DNA of 64,000 nucleotides, taken from assembly GCA_011319805.1 (NCBI GenBank), contig SJRY01000206.1:124001-188000 (forward strand). Direction: 5' to 3'. This DNA is from Macrocybe gigantea (taxonomy: Eukaryota; Basidiomycota; Agaricomycetes; Agaricales; Callistosporiaceae). Positions 1 through 11,188 of this stretch are shown one piece after another. How positions within the stretch are numbered: the first letter of the stretch is position 1; every line of letters begins with the position of its first letter. The notes under the pieces are model-generated. The model was not told the DNA's origin. It made no database searches and saw nothing but the letters and a program-made list of their open reading frames with translations. The position numbers and the translations under genes are program-made.

Positions 1-455
1 TATCCTCAAGGACGCTTGGTCGCCTGTGCTCACTCTAAAGTCGACGCTCATCTCGTTACAGAGTTTGCTATGCTCGCCTGAACCGAATGATCCTCAAGAC
101 GCCGAAGTCGCAAAGCACTATATGACCAGCAAGGCCAGCTTCGAAGAGACAGCCACGTATTGGACGCACATCTATGCAGGCGGACCCGACAAAAAAGGCA
201 AGGGCAGTAAAGACGAGGTGGCCATCGCGGGTTTGGAGAAAGCTCATGTGGACCGGTTCGAAGCGCTAGGCTTCCCACGAAGTAAGGTGGTACGTGAATA
301 TTCTCTTCTGTCTTTATTTTTTTTCATCACGCCGAGACCTTTCACACATTTGAATATTCTAAATACAGATAGACGTGCTTCGGCGGCTCAATTATCGTGG
401 CGCAAACGTTGCACAATTATCAGATGACAGGGTTGTAGAAGAATTATTGAAATAA
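1..455 (+). CDS. Ubiquitin-conjugating enzyme E2 with C-terminal UBA domain (3' end only)
   Basis: Partial gene, cut by the window start. Exons are about 2-289 and 369-455, joined in phase 0 across a GT-AG intron of 79 nt. The first exon carries the end of the UBC fold: a Trp-Ser-Pro segment, then the helix with Leu-Leu and a Pro-Glu-Pro-Asn-Asp-Pro turn, typical of E2 enzymes beyond the catalytic cysteine. The cysteine itself lies outside the window. After a basic/Gly linker comes a UBA-like three-helix segment with Gly-Phe-Pro-Arg in helix 1 and a final Glu-Glu-Leu-Leu. E2 plus UBA matches the UBC1/E2-25K (UBE2K) class, which builds polyubiquitin chains, often Lys48-linked. Class assignment is by architecture; the exact orthologue is not proven. 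Confidence 0.8.
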
Positions 456-2836
456 CCATCTGACAGTTGTGGCCGCACGATAGGGTGTACACGATGTCAA
501 TTCTTTGTGGGATCTGTGTGTCGTTACATGCAAATGGAACAGTGTTTGCGCCTAACCTTTGATATCCTTTGGAAGTATCGCAACACGACTTGTGGCGCGA
601 GCTGACGTGCGTTTTAGGCAACTGTTCTGCCCTTTCTCTGAACCTCCGTCCACCAGATGGAGGTAGATCATGGCAAGTCTAGAATTCCGCGGGCAAAGTT
701 CAGTGCGTTGAATCACACCTACCCTCTGGACCTCTTTCTATCTCCTTTCAGGCAACTGGACTGTAACCCGTTTCTCCCTGACAAACCATCGTTCCCAAAG
801 CCACTGTGAAGTTTTACGGATCTTGACAACCTTCTACTGGCAGGTACAACTACTGCCGATGATCAAATCGTAATTGTTCGTTCTTCTCGTGACTGAAAAT
901 CGGCGTCTGATGTTTCAGCATTTGTCCTTGACGTCGTCTAGTCCGATCAGATGGCCTCAGAACTTCGCATGGAACAACCGTTTGTGTTTAATGTTATCTC
1001 TGGGTTTGATTTCATTTTAGGCTGTCCTTGGGACGAAGAAAGTTTGGTTTGACTCGGGCGCCTCCACCTTTCACCTCACTCGTCAAACACGAGTTGATAA
1101 GCAGAATTAATAGAATCTTGGTTGGTCTGCATTCGGCTGCGCCGCTGATTTTTTTTTTCTTTTCTGAATAGAATGGGGCGTATTGATACTTCAGGCCCTT
1201 CCACACCCACAGCGAGATGCCCGAGATCACATCCTTTGCAGAACCTTTTCCTTCCGGCTTCTAGATCCCTCCTTACGATGGCGTCGTTTATCCCTCTTTC
1301 ACAGACATTTATATCGGATACGTTCCGACGAGACAGGAATTGCTTCTTGCCACCTGACACGGCTTCATTCAATCATTGTGCATTTCAAGATGCGAAATCA
1401 CGTCCTTACCCCTCTTCACTGGTCAAGTTTAGTCGGTCCCTCGTAGAAAGTTCCTCACGACTTGTCTCAAAGTGGGTGACGTGCCGCGATGCAGCGTTCT
1501 ATTGGTAGGGACCAAGTGACTTCGTCTCTTCACCGTCAAATGCCCTTGGGACGTCTTCGCAGGCACCTGCTTCGTTGACAGTAATCAAAGGCTTGTCTGC
1601 ATTTAGGTGGACAGAACATTCAATTCGTCGGCGCCTCCGTTTCACAGCATTATGTCTAGCTCCTCAGCTGTGCCGTACTGGGAATCGCTAGCCGCGAAAT
1701 TCATGCCCGAAGACATATGACCGACCGTCAATCATGGGAATGTTGATTTCTGTTTTCCATTTCTATCCGACAGTTTTCTTCAGGGTCGCTCGCCAAGATA
1801 GCGAAACCTTGGTTAGTTCGGTAACTGCGTTTCCTTTCTGAACTCTTCACCTTGCTGAGGGCCTACATGGGGCCAAGGGTCACCCTTGTCTGGAAATAGG
1901 CCGTTCTCCGAGAGTGATGATCTGTCGGGTAGGCGCGCGAGCAAGCCCCTGTGCGTCGCTGGCTGCTTGTCCCTTTTTGGCACCCTCAGCTTCGTAATGA
2001 CGCACTTGGTGGCGAACACGCCATATCGTCCAGGCCGACTAGGTCGTGAGATGGACACGTCATGTTTTCATCAATTATCCGTGCTTGTCGTTCATTTGGG
2101 AGGCAAGAAGCGCCTGCCGATGGCGATGAATGGGACAGGGAGTTGTCGCGCTGCGGCGGCAGGTAAGAGACGTCTCGACCGAGGTCTGTCGAACCGAGGC
2201 TAATCGACCAGGGGACGGCTTCCCGTCGGCTTCGCAGATGGAGTCAGCGAAGACGTCGTAGACCTGCTGATTTTCTCCGCCGCGAATGGCGAGTACATGT
2301 TGGCTTCGAAAGGGTCTATCATTCGGTGGTTTTATGGACGAGACGAGATGAATGTGGCGACGAGCCTGGTTTGTCGTTGTTACGGGGATGAGGAAGGTAA
2401 AAGCTCGTGACCTTTCTCCGCTGTCTCAGACCACCTCGTGTGGATGGTAGACATGCAGCATCATTACAGAAGCACTGGATGCGTCTCGAGTGGCATGTCG
2501 GTAACAAATCGCTGTTCTTCGTCCTTTGTGAGATTACCGACAGACAATGTGAGCATATTCGCCTATCGATCGTCGAGTCGGCTGCTCTCCATGTAGATTC
2601 CTGTATATTGTAATATTAGCATTTCTTGTGGCATAAGAAATCAGAGGAGACTAATGAAATCATCAATTGTTACGTGAACCCTCTGAGCTCTGTCAGCGAG
2701 AAATGCTTCTGGTTGGTTAAGGGAACAGAGTGACAGAAGTTTGTGACTAGGACCCTTGGAACCGCTGCCCGCCACGACATCAATCAGAGCCGAAACTTGA
2801 GACTGTCCTCGACTCTGGACGACGATATCAGAGGCC
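456..2836. other. 2.4 kb without a recognisable gene
   Basis: Only short open frames without conserved motifs are seen on either strand. No repeat, tRNA or transposon hallmark was recognised. The last few hundred bases should include the promoter of the ArfGAP gene. Confidence 0.5.
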
Positions 2837-4571
2837 ATGGCTGACCCTACCAAGCAAGAAACTGAACAGGTATTCAAGGTCTTGAAGGCGCAAAAGGCCA
2901 ACAAGGTATGCTACGTCGTCTGATTCGATATTTCTTAGTCCAAGGGCGCTAATCAGCAGCCCAAAAGTCATGTTTCGACTGCAATGCCCGGAATCCGACG
3001 TGGTCTAGTGTCACTTTTGGCGTGTATATCTGCCTGGATTGCTCTAGCATACATAGGAATATGGGCGTTCATATCAGCTTTGTCCGGTATGCATGTGTTT
3101 TTTTTCTACTTAAGAGTCATCCTGGTGGAATGAACTTTTCGGATTCAGATCAACCAATCTCGATTCTTGGCAACTCCATCAACTACGCACAATGAAGGTC
3201 GGAGGGAACGCATCTGCTACGGAGTTCTTCACCAAGCATGGTGGATCGTCGTTGCTTGGGGATTCAGATACGAAAAAGAAGTATTCGAGTCGAGTCGCCG
3301 AATTGTACAAGGAGGAATTGGCTAGGAGAGTCAAGGAAGACGCAGCCAAGTACGTCTCGATTGATTATTCTCGTCCGCTCAAATCTGATCATATGTTATC
3401 AGATTTCCCAACGGGATCGTCGTCGACGGGATCGAGACGGTCGCATCCCCATCCGCGAAAGAGGAGACGGAAGATGACTTTTTCGAATCGTGGTCGAAAC
3501 CCGCTACTCCTAAAACCTCAGCTCCGGGAACACCTCGTGTAAGCACGCCGCCCATTATCGGCAAGGCACCTTCGAGCTCCAGCACGGCCTCCTCGACGAC
3601 GTCCACGACGAACGCCCCTCGCACAATCACGTCTTCCGCCGCCGCCCGGCCGGCCCGCCTAGGAGCCGCCACCTCGCGCCTCAACTCGGCGTCGTCGACC
3701 ACCTCCACGTCCGCTCCCAAAAGGTCCAAGCTCGGCCTGGGGGCGTCCAAGGCGAAGCCAGTCGACTTTGCCGCGGCGGAGAGAAAGGCGCTCGAGGAGG
3801 CCGAGCGGATCAAGCAGCTCGGGTACGACAGGCAGAGAGAGGAGGAGGAGGAGAAGGCGAGGAAGGAGGCTGAGGCGCTGAAGAAGGCGAATGAGATCGG
3901 CCTGAAGGCCAGCATGGCCGCCGCCTCAGCGTCCACACCCGCTAACGGCGCCGCGTCGAAGGCAGGCATCGCGGCCGCGGCCAAGTCCCCTGCATTCCCT
4001 AGACTAGGATTCGGAGCTATTCCAGGCGCCGGCGCTGCTGCAGCGGTCGCTGCAGGCGCTGCCCCTACTCGTTCGACGTGAGTATCTTGTGCAATCATCG
4101 TCGCTCACAATTTGAAAAAAATTCCCTTCGCACAGACCGACGACGGTGGTCGATGATGCGCCCACGACGGCGAGAGAACGGTTCGGCAACCAGAAAGCGA
4201 TCTCGTCCGACATGTACTTTGGCCGAAACGACTACGACGCGAACGCGATCAGCGAAGCGCAGACGCGCTTGCAGTCCTTCCAGGGTGCGACCTCCATCTC
4301 GTCCAACCAGTACTTTGGCAGGGATGAGGAGGAGGAGCTTGCGGATCGCGGCATGGAGGGCGGCCTCCTCGGCGACGGCAGCCTGGCCGGACTGGAGATG
4401 GCGGCTAAAGATGCCATCGCAAAGGTCTTGGCCAACCCAGACGTCCAGAATGTGGGCGAAAGCATTCGAAATGGCGCGCTCAAGGTCAGATCTTGCATCT
4501 CAATTCGAAAGCGAAGATGTAACACTTTTTAACAGCTCTCGGATTACTTGGCTTCTATATCTGAGCGATGA
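2837..4571 (+). CDS. GLO3: ArfGAP of the Glo3 / ARFGAP2-3 class
   Basis: GTPase-activating protein for Arf1, expected to act on COPI coats at the Golgi. Six exons (2837-2905, 2968-3086, 3149-3349, 3403-4077, 4136-4484, 4536-4571) close in phase to a 482-residue protein. Residues about 24-65 hold the ArfGAP zinc finger: Cys-x2-Cys, a Pro-Thr-Trp turn, a second Cys-x2-Cys, and the arginine finger in the His-Arg-Asn-Met-Gly-Val-His segment. The middle is low-complexity Ser/Thr/Ala plus a Glu/Lys coiled stretch. The C-terminal part has two Ile-Ser-Ser-x2-Tyr-Phe-Gly repeats, the Glo3 motif that distinguishes Glo3 from Gcs1. The start is the first ATG before the finger, in a good context. The introns are 51-62 nt. 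No break was seen. Confidence 0.93.
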
Positions 4572-4966
4572 TCTGGGGCAATACTGGGGGTGGTGTATAT
4601 GGGTCGATTTCTTGTTCAGCTGTCACGGATGTCGTCTTTTCGCATACTTTATTATAAATTTGGACTATGATGGTTGGCTCGACTTTGAACTTCAAACTCG
4701 GATTGTTTATTCACAGGATCGCCGTTGTGTGGTTAACATCTGTGCAACCAGCTGAGGCTATGTATGTACAAAAAAACTGTCGTATTTTTAAAACTGACTG
4801 CGGCGATAGGCAGGGACTGGCTCGACATTGACAGGTGCATGGTGCACAGCACTGGTTTTTCCGGCGATGTTCACGGGCGTTCCTGACGAGCGTCGTGTAA
4901 TGCCGCTGGAATGACACCCCGGCTATTCGCCACACTGCTGCGTATACACTCTCTTCGTGCCTGCAA
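4572..4966. other. Intergenic spacer, ArfGAP to NACHT gene
   Basis: About 395 bases with no supported gene. It should hold the ArfGAP 3' UTR and the promoter of the NACHT gene; no clear TATA box was picked out. Confidence 0.4.
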
Positions 4967-7257
4967 ATGGCGGAGGCTTTTGGGATCGTGTCCGGAGCCC
5001 TTTCCGTCGTGTCGGCCATCAAAGACTTTCAGGAGATCTACTCGAGCATCAAAGGAGCGAACGAAGACATCGAGGCGTTCAGCGCCTCTCTGGACTCTCT
5101 GAGGGTCGTCTTGGAGAAGTTTTGCCAGAGCGCCCTCGTGGCCGTCGGAAACGAGAGCCTCGAGAAGCTGCAGGCTCTGGAAGAGCCGCTGAAAAAGCTG
5201 AAGCGCGAAGTGGAGGAGGCCGCGAAGGAGCTCGGAAAAATCAAGTCTCGACGGCGATGGGTCATGCAGGTCAAGTGGGGGCTCGTGGACAGCAAAAAGT
5301 TCGAGGCGTGGATGAAGAGCTTTGAGACCTACAAGACCCTTTTGGTCATGGCCATCACGATGGAGTCCCGGTGAGCGCTTTGATCGTTGACAATAGCCTG
5401 AGCGAAATGCTCATGCTTGTATTTCAGAGAGCGCATGCAATCGTTGCACGGCGACGTCAACAGAATGGAGCAGAAACAAGATTCCTGGATGGAGGAGCAG
5501 AGAGAGTGGTACGACGCTCAGGATAAGAAAGCGACTGGTATGCGCCTCTCCTAAGAGCCGAAGCCCTTTTTTTTTTGCCGCTGACGACAAATTACTCAAG
5601 CCGAAACGATTGAGAAAGTCTTTGATTGGCTCAAGCCTGTCAATACGCAGGCCATCCACAGGCAGGCGCGGGAGGCGCAGCTTCGAGGAACGGGTCGTTG
5701 GTTTGTACCGTACGTCGAAGAATGGAAGGATGGACGACGCGAATATGTATGGTTGGAGGGTATTCGTGAGTTGGATTCTCAGTTCCGAACATTGGGACGT
5801 CAGTTGACCATTTTTCTAGCGGGCTCGGGCAAAACGGTCCTCATGTAGGTCAGACTAATCGTCTCGTTCAGCCGATCCTGATTTGCGAAGATCCTCTGCA
5901 GTAGAATTTGTGCAACAATCGCTTCGCGATGGCCAACCAGGCATCTTATTGTCCTATTATTTTTCATTCTCAGACTCGAGCAAGGCTCTCGTGAGTTCCA
6001 TGCTCATGAGCTTTATTGGTCAGCTTGTCAGCACGAAGCTTGAGGATGGGGATCAAAGCGCATTCCGAACTTTGTTCACCTTATACGAAGGCTACAAGCA
6101 TTCCAAGGATCGGCCGGAGGTCAAGACCTTGATCAAGACGTTCCAAGACGTCGTCCAGACACTTGACGTACCCTTGTTCGTCGTTCTCGACGCTTTGGAC
6201 GAATGTTCAGATACGGAGGAGCTTTTCCAGTTCGTGCGGTCGATGCATGACAGCCAAGATCTTAATTTCCGCCTGCTGTTGAGCAGCCGGCCCAGACGCG
6301 ATATACATCAGGTTGTCTCGCAGGATCTTGGATTCCACGTCATCACTATCGAACCCGACGTGGTTGACGCGGACGTCGCTGCCTTTGCTGATCACTACTT
6401 GATGTCCAATCGTCGACTAGCCGGGCTCACCGACGACATGAAGAGCATGATCCGGGAAAGAGTAACCTCGTCATCCAACGGCATGTGAGCGCTCCTGAAA
6501 CAAACGCGTAGCAGCGATAATTGATAGATGGTCTGTCCAGGTTTCGGCTTGCAGTTTGTCAATTCCAACATCTGGAGCAGCCGCGTATCAGGAGCCGCCA
6601 AACCATCGAGAGCGTGCTGGAGACAATGCCGACGGAACTCGATGAAATGTATGCACGGATTCTCAACGCCATCAGCGTCGAAGATCGAGAGGACGTTCGG
6701 AGGATCCTCACTTGGCTTGTAGCGACTAGCCGTCCCCTCAAGGTGAAGGAGGTCGCACAACTTCTGCTCCTGGACCCTGCCAATGACAATCTAGATGCGG
6801 AAGGAGCATGTTTCATCCCCTGGATGATATCTTGACGTTGTGCAACTGCTTGGTGACCACGCAGAAGATAAACGTGGATGACGACGATGGGGACCTTGTG
6901 TCGTTCGTGTTGGCGCACCAATCCGTCGCTGACTACCTCCTGCAGCTGCCTCAATCGGGGCACAAGAGCAGCTATTTTAGCATACGAATGGACGATGCCG
7001 ACTGGGAGATTTTTTCTACATCCTGGAAGCTGCTGCCCGTTATCGAAAGGGTATACCTGTCAGTGTCGGCCGACCAGCTGGGTACATTACGACACCCAGA
7101 TCTGATGTGCATCGACGACTTGATAACTTACTGCATGGAATATTGGCTCTTCCCATGTAATGCGCGCGTCGGGGTCGCTTCTAAATCCCTCTATCGGTGG
7201 GCTGATTTACTCCCTCTTGCCGCTCGTGAAGTCATGTTCGCGCTGCGACATTCCTAA
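4967..7257 (+). CDS. NACHT-domain STAND (NLR-like) protein, N-terminal and NTPase part
   Basis: Signal-transduction ATPase of the fungal NLR type, a class tied to heterokaryon incompatibility and non-self response. Exons: 4967-5370, 5428-5537, 5601-5765, 5820-5844 (25 nt), 5891-6484, then from 6541. The first about 135 residues form a helical N-terminal domain with Gly/Ala-rich start and coiled coil. The 25-nt exon encodes the Walker A loop (Pro-Gly-Ser-Gly-Lys-Thr). Further on come a Walker B-like hydrophobic run with Leu-Asp-Ala-Leu-Asp-Glu-Cys and a Ser-Ser-Arg-Pro sensor segment. A winged-helix-like part follows from 6541. Near 6803-6812 the frame must shift by one base to reach the conserved continuation (6808-7257), which stops at 7255-7257. 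Deletion of one base, in the cell or in the assembly, explains this. The ankyrin tail is described separately. Confidence 0.8.
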
Positions 7258-8815
7258 CTCGCCTGAAGACTTCATGAAGACTTCAAAGTCGAACATGGCG
7301 AGATCCCATGCGCACAAAGATTTTGGTCGACGTCGCCCAGTCCTTTGGTACTAACTTTGCGTCCCTGGATCTCCTCACCCATTGGAGTTTGCGAGACTGG
7401 CATCGTAGGAGAGGACGTCATGTTGCGCGTCAGAGACCACTTCCTTACCCATCCCCCTACTACACAGTCAGTGTGTCCTTCCAGACATTCAAGCGTTTCG
7501 TGATTCACGCCTTGCGTCGCGGAATGCATGGCGCCGGCCCTGCCTTGCGCTTCACGGATATGCATACACTTCGTGTGGGGCGATCCGTAACCGGGACATG
7601 GCGTTCGTCAAATGGCTCCTCGACGAGGTGCACGCAAATGTGAACGCTGGAGAGGGACGCTGTATTGCCACAGCGGCTGAAATCGAAGATCTAGAAATGA
7701 TGGAGTTCCTTTTCGAAAGGGGGTTGAAGCTTTCTCTCATGGGTCCCGTCGCGTTGTGGAGCGTGATCTCTGGTGGATCGTCCGGGCTCTTTGAGCGATC
7801 AGTGAAAATCCTCACGATTCTCGGCGAAGGCAGATACAGAGAACCTAAACGGATCATCAGCCCCAGAAGCTCAAGTCGTTTGATTTTCTGATCAGACACG
7901 GCGCCGATGTCAATGGCTTTGAAGGATTGCCTCTCCAAGCCGCTTGTGGAGTCCGGAAAACATAGAATGGGTGAAGTTTCTGGCGAAGCACGGCGCCCGC
8001 ATCAATTCTCAAGCCCTCTGGACTGCAGTGTCGTTGGGACACCTGCACATTCTGGAACTACCTACTTGACAATGGGGCCAATATCAACGCTATTACCTGT
8101 GGGATGGGCCATTTACTGTGTTGGATTTCGCTTGCGATCCAAATTTAGCTCCCGCCGTCGAAATCACTTCTCTAACATCATAAGGAACGCTGTCAACTCG
8201 AAGGTCATCGATATTCTGAAGACAAGAGGTGGCAAAACGGCTGCAGAGCTTGTGTGTGACGAAACAGAGCGTTCAATATATGCCGCAGTTCGGCAGGAGG
8301 CTTGCGTTGGGCATCATCGAAACAGGCTATGCGTTGATATTCGTCTGCTGCGCGTCTTTCTTGTATGCGTGGACGAGCGTTGTCAATGTCCTGGCTATAA
8401 TACACATTTCACAGATCTGGGCCAAATTCTTCAACACCCATCTTATGCTCCCCGTCACAAATGTCGCCCTCGCGGATTATGTCCTCCTGGCTGTCGCTTT
8501 CTTCTTCTATCGCTATGTCGATGGATCGTGGGTGAATTGGGATATCTCTATAGCCATTCTGGCCGTTATGATGCGATGGTCACGCAGAGTGCTTGACGCC
8601 GGACGACCCTCCGCGCCGCGAGCATCGCCCCCTGCAGCAAATACCGATAACACAACCGCACCTCATCCCCCCCAGAGTGGCCAGAGAGGATTGGAGCCAC
8701 CGGAGTCTCGCGCGAATCGTCCCAATGAACGCCCACAAACGGATGGGCAGGGCCTTTCCTTGTTGAATTTTCCCTCATTATCGGCGGCTCCGTCGTTGCC
8801 ATCCTTGGCCGTTTC

Positions 8816-9313
8816 GTAAACCGGACGAGCTTGTGGTGCTCGGTGTTTGATTCCGATTGCTGCGATAGGATGTCATTTGGAGCATTCCGGCGGCCAAAGT
8901 CTCCTGTTCCCGCTTCCACTCAACGGGATCGCGACCGAGAGTCAGCCCGAGCGACACGCGTCCCGCGTCGGCTCGGACAAATCGAGCAGCTCCGGCGATG
9001 CAGCAGCGGCCTGCCCAGGTGCCGCGGATCGACCTGTCAACGATCCTCGAGCAGAGTTATTGGGCGAATTTGTCGGCGACATCTCTTTGATTGTCGGCGG
9101 GTATGTCATAGGGAAGCTCGCCAGTCATGAAATCTTCGTGAAAACAGGCTACAGCGTCATGGGGACCGGCTGCTACAGGCTAACGATAAGGTCTATCGGA
9201 TTTTTCACGAATCGGCCCATCGCGGAAACGTTCCTGGAGAGGCCGGAGGATAATGTACTTGAAAATCGCTTCCTCAACAATATAGGTGCGTGATCAGGTT
9301 TCCGGCGGATGTA
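8816..9313 (+). repeat. Direct tandem repeat, copy 1 (about 0.5 kb)
   Basis: The stretch from the Arg-Phe-Val-rich membrane segment to a GTAAG is repeated immediately downstream. Compared with copy 2, copy 1 lacks one base at five places, including a G in GTGGTG, a C in GGTGTTTG and one C of a CCCC run. No substitution was seen by eye. Confidence 0.9.
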
Positions 9314-9818
9314 AGAAAACCGGACGAGCTTGTGGGTGCTCGGTGCTTTGATTCCGATTGCTGCGATAGGATGGTCATTTGGAGCATTCCGGCGGCCAAA
9401 GTCTCCTGTTCCCGCTTCCCACTCAACGGGATCGCGACCGAGAGTCAGCCCGAGCGACACGCGTCCCGCGTCGGCTCGGACAAATCGAGCAGCTCCGGCG
9501 ATGCAGCAGCGGCCTGCCCCAGGTGCGCGGATCGACCTGTCAACGATCCTCGAGCAGAGTTATTGGGCGAATTTGTCGGCGACATCTCTTTGATTGTCGG
9601 CGGGTATGTCATAGGGAAGCTCGCCAGTCATGAAATCTTCGTGAAAACAGGCTACAGCGTCATGGGGACCGGCTGCTACAGGCTAACGATAAGGTCTATC
9701 GGATTTTTCACGAATCGGCCCATCGCGGAAACGTTCCTGGAGAGGCCGGAGGATAATGTACTTGAAAATCGCTTCCTCAACAATATAGGTGCGTGATCAG
9801 GTTTCCGGCGATGTAAGA
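9314..9818 (+). repeat. Direct tandem repeat, copy 2 (about 0.5 kb)
   Basis: Second copy of the preceding block. It lacks one base relative to copy 1 at two places, near 9528 and 9809. The reading frame is open across most of this copy, unlike copy 1. The junction between copies overlaps a short AAACCGGACGAG stretch. Confidence 0.9.
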
Positions 9819-11188
9819 GCTGGTGTTATGAATAAGTATCAGTAGTCTAGTTTTTTATTATACACTGCAATCGGACATATTGTCAACGTGCCTTGGACAC
9901 ATCTACGGAAGGTCTTTGTTGGAGATTGGAAGTACAAATGTGATTAAAATCACTGTTGGGATTCTTGTAATTGTCATAGCAATTCACCTCTGTCTAACGT
10001 TTTCGAATGCCTACGTATCAAGTAGTGTCGGTAGGCACGCCAGCATCCTCGCCTTGTCTCGTCAGGTAACACATGCGATCATTATATTGTCCCCCAAGTC
10101 GACGAATTGATAAATCTCAAAAGTTGCCACTCAGGTTCGATTTGGCATCAGATGAACACCATGCAGCGTCGTCGCGAGGAGTCTGCCCACGCCCACAACA
10201 GAGACGCCAGCGTTAATGCTAGAGGGACTAGGCGCAATGCATCGCAGTCGAATCCGCGAGGAATCCGCAAGGGCATTGCTCGTCTACCGAGTGTTGTCTT
10301 GCGCGGAATCGTTGCATTTGTCCGTTTGTGCTGCTCCCACCGCCGGTACTGAGCGCTTCCACTCTGTACCATAGACCTTATTTCTGACCAACGACTTATA
10401 GTCATTATATTACTCGCGCAGGATTGGCGAGCTTCGACATCGCCTAGAGGACCGTGCGGAGGCACCAACAGGAATGACACACTGCCTGTTCATGTTTCCC
10501 GTGCAAAATCCATTCCTCGTTCGCACCATTATCCCTTGTCGCAGCTAATCACAGCTTGGGCATTCCTCAGTGACTGCAGAAGGCAACAGCCCGCCACGGC
10601 TCTGCACGGGTCATCCAGCGCCCGCCAGGCGCCACGGAACATGGCCAAGGCGGCGTTGAAGAGGGTGGGCAGCGCAGAAGGCATTCAGCGGCCCGAGACT
10701 CCTTCTGTGCCTCACCCTTCGTCACTCGTGCCACCGCCACCATCTCATCTTGTCGACGGGCCGCGGTGAGTTTTTCTCCTCTCATTTTTTTAGCCTGTTT
10801 CTGAATACCTGCACACTAACACCCCCACCCGACCCAGCCTGCTGCCCCCAGCGTCACGACGGCGACGCGATCCGTGTCCCGGCCCACCGCCGCCCATCCA
10901 AAGCCACGCATGGATCACCGCTTATGCACGAACCACCTCAGTGCTCCCGCATCCTGTACCGGCCCACCAAATTTGCTCCACGTCCTCGCCCGTCGCCTCC
11001 AGACGCCAGCGGCCACCCAACGACGAAGGAACGAGTCGCATGCAGGGGGGCTCTGGCTGCGCAGGAGCCACCATAACAATCGAGTCTCTGCTGAGTTGTA
11101 ATCAAACATCGGCAGTTCTGTTAAAAAAAAAAGATTTGCTTCGTTTGTAACAACTACTGTATTGACAATCACAAGATGTAAAATAAAA
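9819..11188. other. Spacer with weak coding signs
   Basis: No gene can be supported. A hydrophobic open frame (about 9880-10110) and a Pro/Ala/Arg-rich stretch with a possible intron (10641-10765, donor 10766) are present, but neither shows a recognisable family or a consistent frame. The last bases contain the 3' flank of the minus-strand Crinkler gene. Confidence 0.35.

Larger units (their letters stand above)
7258..9818 (+). pseudogene. Broken ankyrin-repeat and transmembrane tail of the NACHT gene
   Basis: Continuation of the STAND gene, readable only by hopping frames. Ankyrin-like units are visible around 7598-7730 and again at about 7880-8090, where helices carry the usual His-Gly-Ala-Asp-Val-Asn and Asn-Gly-Ala-Asn-Ile-Asn turns in different frames. 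From 8229 to 8819 one frame holds two or three hydrophobic membrane-like segments, followed by a Pro/Arg-rich linker. The last part is duplicated (see the repeat entries). In the second copy, 9290-9796 is open throughout and ends near Asn-Asn-Ile-Gly-Ala. Either the gene has decayed or the assembly has lost single bases. NACHT followed by ankyrin repeats is a common fungal arrangement; the membrane tail is less usual. Confidence 0.6.

Noticed and set aside
3379..4098. Long minus-strand open frame across the ArfGAP gene
   Set aside because: It is the antisense of the GC-rich low-complexity exon; composition explains its length.
9880..10110. Hydrophobic 76-codon open frame after the tandem repeat
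   Set aside because: It could be one more membrane segment of the broken NACHT tail, but no continuity of frame or motif was found.
10641..11101. Pro/Ala/Arg-rich stretch with a possible intron
   Set aside because: Codon use is compatible with coding but no family, start context or conserved end could be supported.
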